Source of the DNA: Serilophus lunatus
Taxonomy: Eukaryota; Chordata; Aves; Passeriformes; Eurylaimidae
DNA length: 64,000 nucleotides
Direction: 5' to 3'
Assembly (NCBI GenBank): GCA_013399895.1
Contig: VXBA01002640.1
Span: 361,111 to 425,110, forward strand
In this document: positions 1 to 10,954 of the stretch, piece after piece
How positions within the stretch are numbered: position 1 is the stretch's first letter
Layout: each line of letters begins with the position of its first letter
Position numbers and translations under genes: made by a program
Notes under the pieces: model-generated
The model's database searches: none
Told to the model about the DNA's origin: nothing
Seen by the model: the letters and a program-made list of their open reading frames with translations, nothing else

Positions 1-90
1 TCATAAATTGGTCCCACCAAGAAGATAAGGCCATCATTGGGACTAAGTGGACTGCGATCCAGCCAGTTTTTTCAAGAGGGTTAAAAAATT
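1..90 (+). mobile_element. Possible interior end of an endogenous retrovirus, cut by the window edge
   Basis: This stretch abuts the 5' edge of a well-bounded LTR. The base composition just before that LTR is purine-rich (around 73-88), as a polypurine tract would be. The bases flanking the LTR on its two sides do not match as a target-site duplication, so the left flank is more likely proviral interior than host DNA. No retroviral protein is readable in 90 bases. The alternative is plain host flank beside a solo LTR that has lost its duplication. Confidence 0.35.
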
Positions 91-416
91 TGTGAAGAGA
101 ATGGTAGCCTGACTTCATCTTAAGGCCACCAAAAAAGCAATAAACGACCTCCCTCCTCAAATTCCAGAGGGGAAGAGAAAGGCGATGTACCCATGTAAAT
201 TATTTCCCTCCTACCTCGGGATAATTGTAACAATCCCTCTCACTTTTGTGACAATTTTGTTATAAAAACTTGTCCTATCCAAACACACTTTGAGCCTCTG
301 ATATTGGCTACCACGCTCCCAGCGCTGTAAACCTTGCTCTGCTGTCTCCATTAATACTGTTTAATAAAATAGTTATTAATTTCGTTATACTGAGTGGGAC
401 TCTGTCGTTTTTCACA
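91..416 (+). mobile_element. Endogenous retroviral LTR
   Basis: The 326-bp segment opens with TGTGAA and closes with TTCACA, a perfect six-base inverted terminal repeat of the canonical TG...CA kind. Inside, in the expected order, are a TATA box at 261-267 (tataaaa) and a polyadenylation signal at 363-368 (aataaa), so U3, R and a short U5 can be placed in sense orientation. Length and layout fit avian endogenous retroviruses. The family was not identified. The LTR sits about 350 bp upstream of the ZCCHC10 start codon in the same orientation. Confidence 0.75.
261..267 (+). promoter_or_regulatory. TATA box of the LTR promoter
   Basis: The motif tataaaa lies about 100 bp upstream of the LTR polyadenylation signal, the usual U3/R spacing. 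It would start transcription near 290, directed towards ZCCHC10. Whether it is still active cannot be told from sequence. Confidence 0.55.
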
Positions 417-483
417 AGAGTGAGGGTGGGGTGAACGGAGGAGACAGCGGGGGCTTGTGAGACAGGAGAAGTGGCAGGGATTG

Positions 484-640
484 CGACAGGGACAGGGACA
501 GGGATAGGGATAGGGACAGGGATAAGGGACAGGGATAGGGATGAGGGACAGGGATAGGGATAGGGATGAGGGACAGGGATAAGGGACAGGGATAAGGGAC
601 AGGGACAGGGCTAAGGGACAGGGCTGATGGATTAGGGCCA
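484..640 (+). repeat. GGGACA/GGGATA hexamer array
   Basis: About 150 bp of imperfect tandem GGGACA and GGGATA units, with variants such as GGGATAA and GGGATGA, run directly into the ZCCHC10 CpG island. The plus strand has a G-triplet about every six bases, which allows G-quadruplex formation. The open frames across it on the minus strand are by-products of the repeat. Confidence 0.9.
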
Positions 641-960
641 GGGCCGCGGTGCAGGGCAGGAGCCGGGCCCAGGCCGGCGGGCGGCGCTGGCGAGCGGGGC
701 CTCGGGGCCGGCGGCGCTCCGGCCCTGCCCTCGCGCTCTATGGCGGCCGCTCCCGGCGCGAAGATGGCGACGCCCATGCACCGGCTGATCGCCCGCAGGC
801 AGGCGTGAGTGGGGCCGGGGCTGCGGGGGCACCCCGGGCCGGGAAAGGACGGGGGCACTGGAGGGTCCCCGGGCACGGCCGCGCGTTGGGACTCGAGCGG
901 GGCTGCGGGTCCTTTGCGGGCTCGGGGCGTTCCGCGGGTCCGTGAGCGGGGGGTGGGGAG
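641..960 (+). promoter_or_regulatory. ZCCHC10: CpG-island promoter and 5' UTR of ZCCHC10
   Basis: The block is very GC- and CpG-rich and surrounds the first coding exon. No TATA box is seen near the start codon, as expected for a housekeeping promoter. A start-codon context close to the TISU element (760-771) suggests that transcription begins only a short distance upstream, around 730-755. That position is inferred, not observed. Confidence 0.75.
760..771 (+). promoter_or_regulatory. ZCCHC10: TISU/YY1-like element over the ZCCHC10 start codon
   Basis: GAAGATGGCGAC matches the TISU consensus SAASATGGCGGC at 11 of 12 positions. The element is known to act both as a YY1-type promoter element and as a translation initiator for mRNAs with very short 5' UTRs. 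The start codon at 764 also has A at -3 and G at +4, a strong Kozak context. Confidence 0.65.
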
Positions 961-3900
961 GGAGAGGAAGTTGTTGGGATTTGGCGCTGGGTGGGAGCAG
1001 CTCTGGGATTGGGAGCAGCTCTGGGATTGGGAGCAGTTCTGGGATTGGGGACAGGTCTGGGTTTGGGAGCAGCTCTGGGATTGGGAACAGTTCTGGGATT
1101 GGGAGCAGCTCTGGGATTGGGAGCAGNAGCAGTTCTGGGATTGGGAACAGGTCTGGGATTGGGAACAGCTCTGGGATTGGGAGCAGCTGCGGGGTGTGGG
1201 AGCAGCTCTGGGATGTGGGAGCAGTTCTGGAATTGGGAGCAGCTCTGGGATTGGGAGCAGTTTTGGGAGTAGCTCTGGGGTGTGGGAGCAGTTCTGGGAT
1301 TGGGAGCAGTTTTGGGATTGGGAGCAGCTCTGGGATGTGGGAACAGTTTTGAGAGCAGCTCTGGGATTGGGAGCAGCTCTGGGATTGGGAACAGCTCTGG
1401 GATTGGGAGCAGCTCTGGGATTGGGAGCAGTTTTGGGAGTAGCTCTGAGGTGTGGGAGCAGCTCTGGGATGTGGGAGCAGCTCTGGGATTGGGAGCAGCT
1501 CTGGGGTGTGGGAGGCGCTCAAGGTGCGGGACTGGCCCTGGGATGAACTGCGGAGCCTCGACAGGAGGAGTAAGAGAGGCCAGGCTCCAGGTTGGTGTTG
1601 TGATAGGTTTACAGAGCTCTAAAACAGGCAAAACAAACAACAAACAAACAAGCAAGCGACCTTTGTTGATGTGGATATTGCAATCAAATAATTCCCTTAA
1701 AGGAATCAGATCAAAGGGATCTGATGGCAGGACACTGAAGTGAGGAAAGCTACCTTTTTACCTGTTGGTGAAGTGCTGGCATTGCCTTTGCAGTTGTTTG
1801 TAGGCCTGGATGTTGGTTTTTTCCCCTTAGGTTAATTGATTTCTCATGGTTCAGTTGTTTTGACTGTGCTTTGGGGGTGTTTTGCCCGGTCACAAGAGTT
1901 GGGCAGAATGTGGATGATTTCCATGGCTTAGTAATTATCTCTTACTTTCCAGTGGAAAGTAACTTGGAATGTTAAAGTACTCGGGGAATACGTGCTCCTT
2001 GAGTTGCTGTTTTATTTGAGTTAAGGGCTTATTCCTTAGATTCAAAGTGTTCTTGTGCTTGGTGGGTCTGTGCTGAGCTGTCCCTCTGCCAGCCTTTGCT
2101 CCAGGGTTGGGATCACTGATCCCTGCTCAAAGGTTGAAGAAGTTTTGTGTTTCTCATCAGTGCCGAACTCATTAGTGCTGTGGGGTGTTCACAGATCTGT
2201 AGCTGGTCTGATGTTGTCCTGGTCATTACTTATATTGTTTTTAGGGCTTAATCCATTTTAGTATACACAGAATTGTCTGCTCTGCTCGTGGGAGTAGAAC
2301 TAAAGCCCTGGAAACACTGAGTTGTACCGATGTTGCTTTAAACTTCCATGTTGTTCCTGTGGACACAGGTCTGGGCTGGTTTGAGAAAAACCTTCACTTT
2401 TGGGGGTTTTATGTCCATGGAGAGAAGGGAGTGTCATCACTGTGCTTTTGTGTAACTGCTGTGGCCGAGCCAGCAGTCCAAGACAAAGACAAACCACTCA
2501 AAACTGCTGGGTTTTGTTTATTCCCAGACATTCTGATTCCTGCTCGAGTCTGGGTTCACTGTGCTCGGCAGGCTGTATGTTTAATTAGTCTTTTAGTGCT
2601 GATTTAGCTCTGTATTTCTAAGGCTTAAGTATAAAGCCAAGTGCTTTTTGCACTGAGGAAATGATGGATGTTCAAAACAAACTGTCACAAAAGGTGGTGG
2701 CTGAAGCCCAGGGAGAAGCATTTCACACCTTGCCTGGGAAGAGCAACACTCCTTTGGAGGGAAAAGTGCTCACTGCTGGTGCTTCTCTTTATTCTCACTG
2801 AGGGAACGCTCTGGGAGCCTCCGACTTCAGCCGGGCTGGTAATCACAGATAGCGGAGGTGGGCTGGCCTTGAAAATTTCGTGTTTTGGTGCTTGGAAAAA
2901 AAGCTGAATGTGGCCAGAGGTGGCAGCAGCCGCAGGAACTGCGACTCAGCCCTGAGTTCAGTCCCTGCTCTGAACTCCTCCTGATCCTGACCTTGAGCAG
3001 TCCCTTGGCCGGGTGTGAGTTTCCTTATTTGTAAAGGAGGAGGATGGGAGGGCAGGGAAACCAGCTTTGCAGAGCTTCACAACAGCAGCTTCGGAGCTCG
3101 AGTATGGAAATAGGAGTGTTTTCCCTTCCCTGATTTCTGAACACTCTCCCAGGATTTTATACAGCGTGAGAAGTGAAACGTGGATGTGGAATTTCACTGA
3201 CACTGCAGGTGGTTGGGGCTGCAGGGCAGCCAGGGAAATCTGACTGGGTTTCCTCTGCACCAAGGGAGCAGGAATCTGATTGTTCCCATGATAAACCCTC
3301 TGCCAGGCTTTAAGAGATCTTAGAAAATTCCAATAAGCTCCAACCAACTCTGAGAGTCCAGGGCTGTTTGTGAGAATGGGATTTGGAAATGAAGCCGCTG
3401 CTCTGTGCTAATTGATCTCTGAACCATAATTTCAGTTATTTACGTGATCTACAACGACCTGCCAATTCTGTGCAGTGTAATTGTTCCCATGTGAAAATGT
3501 TTTAATAAAAATCTGTTTGCTAAAATTCTCTATTTGCCTGATGTTGCTGTTTGTGTCCTGATTGAAGAAAAAAGCTGAAGCACCTTGTGCTTCATAACGT
3601 GATGCTGTTAAAAATCTGCAGGATAAAAAAATAAATATTTTTTCACTGGGTGGAACAGTCTTGGAATGAGTGACTCAAGCAATTTTGCATTTTTCTAGAG
3701 AGGCAAACAAGCAGCATGTGAGATGTCAGAAGTGTTTAGAGTTTGGCCATTGGACCTATGAATGTACAGGGAAGAGAAAATACCTGCACAGGCCTTCAAG
3801 GACAGCTCAACTGGCCAAAATCCTCAAAGAGAAAGAAAAACAACTATTACTGCAACAGAGGTAAGATTGGCAGGATTAAATGTCTGGTTTGTTACCAAAA

Positions 3901-6900
3901 TAAAGCAAAGGCCTATTTTCTGTGATCTTTTCCTCCAGCCTCTGTGATGTTTGCATAATGTTAGAGCTGATTTGTATGTTGGGTGGAAAATGTAAACTCA
4001 GGTCCCACAAAATTAAAAATAACATTTTAACTAATTTAATGTAAGTCTTTGATTAACACCTGTGCCTCTAAACTACACTTAAAAGTGTTTTGGCCTGTGT
4101 GTAACAAAATTAAGTAGTTGGAGCCATTTTTTAATGGAAGAGTTTCCTGAATTCCTTGGTTACTTGATTTCATGTTTATGTGGTTGTACAAGCAGGTGGG
4201 TCTGAAGATTGTTATAAATACATTTACAAAGAGGCAATTCTTGCCCTTCAGCTCAGGTTTGCTGGTAGATTGTGGAGTTAAGCCTGGTTTTCTGGGCATG
4301 ACCTGACGGTGTCTGTGCCAGCCCAGCTGCAGCTGCTGCCTGGGAGCTGTGGGGGTTAAACAGGTGAAGCAGTGTGGAGCTACCAGCTGGTTTCACCTCT
4401 CAAGCATTAAGTAACAACATCTCAGTGAATTGCATAATTATTTCCTGTTTTGACATCTGAGAAAGTGGAAGATGCAGCTAAACAGAGAAATATAAATGAA
4501 ACTCTTCCTGTGGTGTGTGATTTCCTTTCTGCTCTGCTCTGACTACACTTTAATTCTTCCTCCTGAGGTTAATAATTGTTTTAACAAGCAGCTCCAGAGT
4601 GGAAAATGATGTGAAACACCAGCTTTTCATGGAATTCCTTTGTGTGAAGGTCATTTTTGCCAGTGCAACTCCAGCTGGAGAGGTGGTGCCTCATCCCCCC
4701 AGAGGGACAGGCTGGGACTGGGGTCCCTCACAGCTGGAGTTCCTGAGGATTTGGGCACATGCCCTCAGTCACTGCCACCTCCAGCTCCGTGTGCTGGCTG
4801 TGGGTCACCACACTGCCAGGCTGTGAGTTATGGAGAGTGTTCCCACCTTTTGCTCTTGTCCTGATGGGAGAGGAAAGGGTGGGACCTCTGGCAGAGAGGC
4901 CTCGTTTGGCTCCCATCAGCCCTTCCAGCTCAGGCAGCAATTGTGAGTCACAGGCCTGACATCCTGACTGAAGGGGAGGCTCATTAGCTTGTGATAAGAG
5001 CAACGTAAAGTGTTTAATTTTGAAATGAGTTGTGATCCAGTGGGTAATTCTGAGGTAATTGGAATCACCCAGTACCATACACAGACATCAGGTGTGCTTG
5101 GGCTCTGAAGGTTGCTCTGCTTGGAGACAGAGTTTGGATGAGCTCTTCGGAGACTCAAGGATTTTAGGCACAGCTTAAGACTCAGATTTTCCCCTTGTTC
5201 TTTTTCTGCCCTGTTTCTGGTGAATTCTTCAGGTTAACACTGGAGAATGGTGAAGCAGGGTGAAATTCCTTGTTGCCTGGTCCTTGTGCTTGAGTGTGTG
5301 ATAATTTTATGCAGGAATTCCTGGGTTGCCCTGTCTGCCCCAGGTGGAGGTTTTGGGGCTATAACAGTCCTCAGTGTGAGGAGCATGTGCTGTGAAAAGT
5401 CATCTTGTAAAGGGAAGACTGAGTAATCCTTGGGTGGGAACAGTGTTTAATCCTGGTTAAATTGGGCTGGATTCACAGGGGTTATATAATCATAAGCTCC
5501 TTAGCTGTGCCATGAGAGATCCTGTTCCTTAGATGCCAGTGTTACGCTTCCAAGGATGAAGATTTTTCTTTGTGTAAAAACAACTTTCCAGGTCACACTT
5601 CTGTTTTTTTGTGTCACTTGTTTTGGAAGGGTCTTCCTGGCCACAGAGATTTTGTGTCTCCCACAGCTCTGCTTCAGAGTATCACCATCTTTAAAGGTCC
5701 CTGCAGGAATCATTAACCAGAAGGCAAACACAGCCTAATAAGGTCAATATTTAGCTTTGACAGCCACATCCAACTTATTTCATAGTTGTTCCAGGATCCC
5801 TGTGTTTGCCTGGTGTTCACCCCGTGATTCCAGTGGACACTCTGGAGGTGTCAGTAAACCCCTCACTGCCTGCCCAGCCTGGAGCAGGAATTGGGAGGGG
5901 AGGGAAGGTGAGGGATGCTCATTCCAGAGTGATGTTTGTGCGTTGAACCCAACCCAGAGTGTGATTTATGGCTCTGAAGGCACAGGGAGAGCGAGGGAGT
6001 GTCCAGGGCAGGTCTGGCTGCAGGGCCTGAGAGCTCCCACTGGAGTAACTCCTGTGGGAACACACAGGTTACACTCTAGAGGGAGTGTGTAACACACACT
6101 GAGTTAGGTCCTGTCTTCTCACAGGTGCTTTGGGGTCTAAGTCTGTCTCTCACAGTGACTTCTCTTACCTGGGACCTACAGTGGGGGTAAGGCTTTAGAA
6201 ATGTGAATATAAACAGGAGGGATTATAAATTGGAGTGGAATTTGAATGTCAGTGAATCTTCCTCTTGCCCACAGGGGAGTGTGGAAAATGCTGTGTGATG
6301 ATACTGTTTTAATACCATATGTGTGAAAATGAAAAAATGGAAAAAATCTCTTTTTTTTTGCATAAAAAGAGTGTGAAGTGCTTTATTGAAATACAGTGTA
6401 GGTTACACTACACTTGCTTCTTTCTACCCTTTCTGGAGTCTTCATCAACACATACTGCTGTGTCGCTTGTGAATGAAATATATTTACACTTTTTACTTTT
6501 TATGTATTTAAAATGACTTCTAATAATAGATTTCAGTTGAACAAAAAAGGTATGAAAATGTACAACTTCCTCATAGATCAGTGGCACGTTGTGTTGTAAG
6601 GGTGTGAGGAGGGACTACTTGAATCACACAGGTACATTCCAGGCTGAATTATGTGCTGTGTATCTGCAGCACATGGAAAACAGCACATGACTGATACATT
6701 TGGCTGAAAGAATTTTACCAGAAAAAAGAAAATTTAGCAGTAAAGACTGCTTTAAAAAAGTAAAAAACTCCCTCAGTGCATTGTTAAAAGAAACTTTTTC
6801 CCATGTCACCACTAAAACTTTGTGTGATGGATGAACACATGGAAATCTGAAAGGCACATACCTATAAAGCATCAATATACATAGATTTTCATGTATCTTT

Positions 6901-9900
6901 TTGTACTTGAAAGAAATGTGAAAACTACAGGCTAATTAGTGTTTTACCTTTTGTTTTAATCAATTCAGTTATTGCTAAATATAGTTACAGACAGTTTTTT
7001 AATGTCTTTTTCTCTTGTGCCTTTTCCGTCCCAAAGTGCTGTTTGTCCATATAAAATGAAGCAAAGAGGAGATTATTATCCATAACACAGAAAATTAGAG
7101 GTGCATTGCTGTTTTTTATCTCCCCTGCCTTGTAGGTGTTACTGCCCTGGTTTGCACAGGGCTGAGAAGTGCTGCCCAGTGCCCTTTGGGCTCTGCCAGC
7201 AGGACACCACTGTGCTCATATTAAACTCAGCCCTATTCTGCTGCTGTTTGTTTCATTTTCCTACCACATTAATCAAAGCCATTATTTTTTCCCTCTTAAT
7301 TAGTGCTGGAGAAAGTGCTGCAGAAAAGAAGACCAAGAAAAAAAGGTATGTGGGGACTGATGGCAAATAGTGAAGCTGTTCCCAGGGTGGGATCCTGCAC
7401 TGGGTGTTGCAGCAGGAGTTTGGGAAGGGGGTGGGGAAAGTCAACATTGCAAATAAGTTTTGGTTTACTGCTCTGGGGCCATTACAGGCTTTTGTCCGAC
7501 AGAAAGTTGGAGAATTTCTACTCCTCTCTTTCCAAAAACTACAGTGTCCTTGCTCTGTGCTTTTCTCTCTCCTGATTGTCCTGCCTCTGCATGATCTTGC
7601 TTTAGTGATAAAAATATTTAGGTTTCTGCCTCAAAGTCCATCAAGTGTCTCTGAAACTGTTGTGCAAGACTGGCACAGTGTTTTCTGCTCTGTCATTGCT
7701 CCACCTACCCATCCTGCTCTCTGGCTTTTGTTGTTTTCATTCCCTCCTGCAAGCTGTCTCTCTTTCTCTGAAGCCTTGTCTAGAGAATGAAATAAAGCAT
7801 CTAAAAACCAAACCAAACCACCTCATTCCCAAACCAAAATCCAGGAAATAAAGCTCCCCCCACTCCAAGTACAAGTACAGCCAAGAAGTCTTTTGACATT
7901 GTTTGTGTGTCACTTTGCATTAATGTTTGCTTAGGAATTTACTTTATCAGGAGAGGAACAGCCAGAACTGAGGCTGTAACACTCCTGCTGATCTTGTTGG
8001 GAGTTTTACTCCAGGGGAATGTCTGTCCAGTAACAGTCTCAGTATCTCTTCCCATTTAGTTGTTAGTTCTGTCTCTAAATCTGATCTAAAACCAGTTTTC
8101 AGGAGGTGTTTAAAGACCAGGCCTCTTGCTTTGTGTGGCAATCAGTGAGTAAAGCAGAGCAGATCTTTAGAATGTGCCTCTATTTCAGGCTGTCATGTGG
8201 AATGTGGCTTTATTGGAATGCTTGGCTATCAGAGTGTGGTTTATTAAAGGCTCCTTTCCCAGTAGTGCCCATTTATTGTTGGAGTTACTTAGGACCAATG
8301 AGATCATAAATTAAATGATTTCTAAACAGTGTAGCTCAGGCCCCTTCCTTCCTCAGCTTTCTCAGATGCTGCAGCCTCTACTGGCAGAATTATTTTCAGG
8401 CTGTTTGAGCCCTAAACCTAAAATGTTCATGGGGTTTTTTGTGCATAAAATGAACAGAGCAAAAGGGTTTGTGGGGGATTGGGTGGTTTGGTCACTCTTT
8501 CCTTGAAATTTTAAAATTCTTGTAGATTTTTATGCAAGCACCAAATCCATCAATATAAACTCCTTTCCAGATAGTTGGCTATTTATATATTTATTACATG
8601 GGAAGAATTAAATGTGGACAATTCAGCACCAACCTTTTACACAGAGTAAGTTTGTTTTGATATAAACAGTCATAAGTAAGCTCAGGCTCAACCAGAAAAA
8701 CAGGCTCAGGCAGAGCAGCTGCTGCAGAGTCTTGTGACCTCAGGTGACAGAGCTGCCTTCTGGGTGCACGTGTCCTTCAGCATTCCCACCTGGCACACTC
8801 TGGTTATCCAGGGAAAGCCCACTTTATATCAGATCACACATAAATCCACCTGTCTGAGGGGTAGAACTGTGTTCTAATTCACTTGTTTCTTCAGGCCCCA
8901 GCTGTGGCTGTGCCCAGAATTGTAGGTTGGATGTGAGTGACACAATTAAAACCCCTGGAGGGGTTGGAGCAGAGCAGGGTGACAGCCTGGGTTACACCAG
9001 CACTTGTCCCACAGCTGGGCACGGAATCACAGAGTGATTAATTCTTAGAAACTTGTTTTAAGGAGAAGGAATGTTATCCGCTGGAGGAATTCTGTGCTTT
9101 GACAATGGTGTGATAGGCCCCAGAATCTCAGATCTGCCAGCCTCTAGCATCTGCAGAGTCACATTACCTCCTTCACATTTCATTTTGTATATTTGAATTT
9201 TACTTGCTGCCACTTCCATCCTCCTGGAAGTACCAACAAGTCACGTGTTGTATCACCTGGAAACAAGTCCCTGCCTGTTTCCTCTCCCAGATCCAGCTAC
9301 TGCTTTCCTCCAGGAGAAGCAGCTTTAAGTGCAATACTCTGATGTTTCTATGAGTGGGTTTCAGATTATAAGCTAAGCCCTGGGTGTCCATGGACCGTTG
9401 CTGTGGATTCTGTGAGAGGTGATCAGGGACAGGAAGTTCAGAGTTACTGTTCAGTGGATCCTCTGACTGATTCCTGTCCACATCAAGGATTCTCCACATC
9501 CATTGCAACTGGTTAGATTGAAACTACTGCTCCCACTTCTTTTTGTTTTCTCATCTTAAAACTAGTTTTTCCTAAACAGTGAGTATTTAACTGGCCCTTA
9601 TGGATTTATCTGTAATAAACAGCCCTTGTGTCTGAACACACAGAGATAACAGATTACAGATGTATTATAAAAACTTCCATGGTTCATATCTTAACATACA
9701 CCCCCACATTTGTCAGCTGACACGACTGATACGATAAAGAACCATCAGTCTCTCTTTAAGAACCTTAACACAGGCATTTCCTGAATTGTTATATTTCAAC
9801 AAACCCTCTGATAAAAAATACTACATTTATTTTCTAATGGAAAAGAAATTCTGCATTATTATAATTTATGTTTTTGTGTGCTCTGTGGTTGACTTTGGCA

Positions 9901-10954
9901 AAGGAGGTGAATCAGTACCATTACACTTTGTTGAGAGAAAGATCTATGGGAGAATTGAGTTGTACTTTCTTGGAATTCATGTTGCCTCACTTAATCAGAG
10001 ATGCTGATCTTGAGAACAATGGCCTCAGTAAGGGCTGAACATGAAAAAAATGTGCAGAGCATACAGAAATCCTCCTTGCTGTGTTCATCATTCTGTCTGT
10101 GTCTTGGATTGTTTCCACCCCTTCTCCACCTGGAAAACATAAGCATCTTGTAGAGGCAAGTCATTTGGGTTCTTTTGCCAGGAGTCATCTAAGAACAGTT
10201 TTTGCTGGGAACAGTTCTGACCTTGGTGAAATCACTGATGAAACCCCCACTGACTCTTAACACTGCCAGGATTTCACTCTGTCTTGCAGTGGTGAGCAGG
10301 GAACTGAGTTTGGCTAATTTTCCCCAAAGCTTTGGTAGTACAGGACATTCAGAATTCTCCCGCAGCAAGGTCAGTAAAGCCCCTGGTGATTCCTAGGGAC
10401 AAGATCCTGGCCAGCTTTCCAACTTAGCCTCTCTCTGCAATTCTGCTGGATTATGTCATGTCTGTGGGGTCTCTGCCATTGCTGAACTGGCCAAAATCCA
10501 TTTGCCCAGGGTTGGAAAAGGGGCGGGGAGGGCCCAGGAATCTGTCTTCGATTGGAAACGTTCAGCTCAGATAATTGATCTTTGGGTTACAACACAGCAG
10601 AAAGAACACTGTGTGATGAGGGCTGGTCTGGCAGGGGGCTGGTCTGGCAGGGCTCTTCTCAGCTGCTTGTTTCCTCCCAGATCCAAAAGTGTGACCAGTT
10701 CCAGCAGCAGCAGCAGCGACAGCTCAGCCAGTGACTCCTCCTCTGACAGCGAGGACTCCTCGACCTCCTCCTCCTCCGATGACAGTGACAGTGACGAGAG
10801 CTCCTCTTCCTCCTCCTCTTCCCCCTCCTCCAGCAGCTCTTCCTCCTCTTCTGAGTTCGATTCGGATTCCAGCTCCTCCTCCTCCAGCAGCAGCAGCAGC
10901 AGCAGTGACAGCAGCTCCGATGATGAGCCACCAAAGAAGAAGAAGAAGAAATAG
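764..10954 (+). CDS. ZCCHC10: ZCCHC10, zinc finger CCHC-type containing 10
   Basis: Coding exons are 764-804, 3699-3860, 7304-7345 and 10681-10954. All introns are GT-AG, and the joined frame gives 172 residues. The N-terminus reads MATPMHRLIARRQA, as in the mammalian protein. A single CX2CX4HX4C zinc knuckle follows (Cys23, Cys26, His31, Cys36), then a basic helix-like stretch, a Lys-rich linker, a long Ser/Asp/Glu tail and a Lys6 end resembling a nuclear localisation signal. The family is little studied; reports link human ZCCHC10 to p53 stabilisation, and nucleic-acid binding is inferred from the knuckle. The human reference protein, as I remember it, carries about 20 more residues after RRQA, which I do not find here. 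An in-frame ATG at 740 could add eight residues (MAAAPGAK) but has a weak context, so 764 is preferred. Confidence 0.95.
990..1515 (+). repeat. 18-bp minisatellite in ZCCHC10 intron 1
   Basis: Nearly 30 imperfect copies of an 18-bp unit, GGGATTGGGAGCAGCTCT, begin about 185 bp after the first splice donor. Variants replace GCTCT with TTCT, or ATT with GTG. Because 18 is a multiple of three and stops are rare in the unit, long open frames appear on both strands; none is a gene. One unresolved base (n) at 1127 sits inside the array, where the unit is also disrupted, so the copy number here is unreliable. Confidence 0.95.
1516..3698 (+). other. ZCCHC10: Remainder of ZCCHC10 intron 1
   Basis: Ordinary intronic sequence. 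I see no exon, RNA gene or clear repeat here. An AATAAA near 3502 is followed by no gene-like context. The acceptor at 3697-3698 is preceded by a short T-rich tract. Confidence 0.7.
3699..3860 (+). CDS. ZCCHC10: ZCCHC10 coding exon 2: zinc knuckle
   Basis: The exon completes Ala14 with its first base and ends in the Ser68 codon (phase 2). It encodes the CCHC knuckle at 3724-3765, with the Gly-His pair (Gly30-His31) typical of retroviral-type knuckles, and then a Lys/Leu-rich segment likely to be helical. The acceptor at 3697-3698 is fixed by frame: the next AG would break the reading frame. Confidence 0.95.
3861..7303 (+). other. ZCCHC10: ZCCHC10 intron 2
   Basis: It has a GT donor (gtaag) at 3861 and an AG acceptor at 7302-7303. 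Most of the interior is unremarkable. Short open frames on both strands have no recognisable domain. No CR1 tail was recognised in this intron. Confidence 0.7.
7304..7345 (+). CDS. ZCCHC10: ZCCHC10 coding exon 3: Lys-rich linker
   Basis: A 42-nt exon whose length is a multiple of three, encoding AGESAAEKKTKKK flanked by split codons for Ser68 and Arg82. It replaces the more divergent mammalian IGETNVERKAKKK segment. The acceptor follows ...cttaattag and the donor is gtatgt. Because it is 42 nt long with matching phases, skipping it would keep the frame. Confidence 0.9.
7346..10680 (+). other. ZCCHC10: ZCCHC10 intron 3
   Basis: It runs from the gtatgt donor to the ttcctcccag acceptor. I see no exon, RNA gene or recognised transposon. 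The longest open frames (about 100 codons) look like chance. Confidence 0.7.
10681..10954 (+). CDS. ZCCHC10: ZCCHC10 coding exon 4: polyserine/acidic tail
   Basis: Residues 83-172 are overwhelmingly Ser with interspersed Asp and Glu, ending in DDEPP and six Lys before a TAG stop. The Ser runs mix AGC and TCC/TCT codons in blocks, so nucleotide slippage is possible within each block while the protein stays polyserine. Such tails are heavily phosphorylated in other nuclear proteins (inference for this one). Open frames read antisense or in other frames over this exon are shadows. Confidence 0.95.

Noticed and set aside
632..1655. Long open frames on both strands (up to about 300 codons) over the 18-bp minisatellite
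   Set aside because: The unit length is a multiple of three and rarely contains stops, so all frames stay open; the peptides are simple repeats with no start context or homology.
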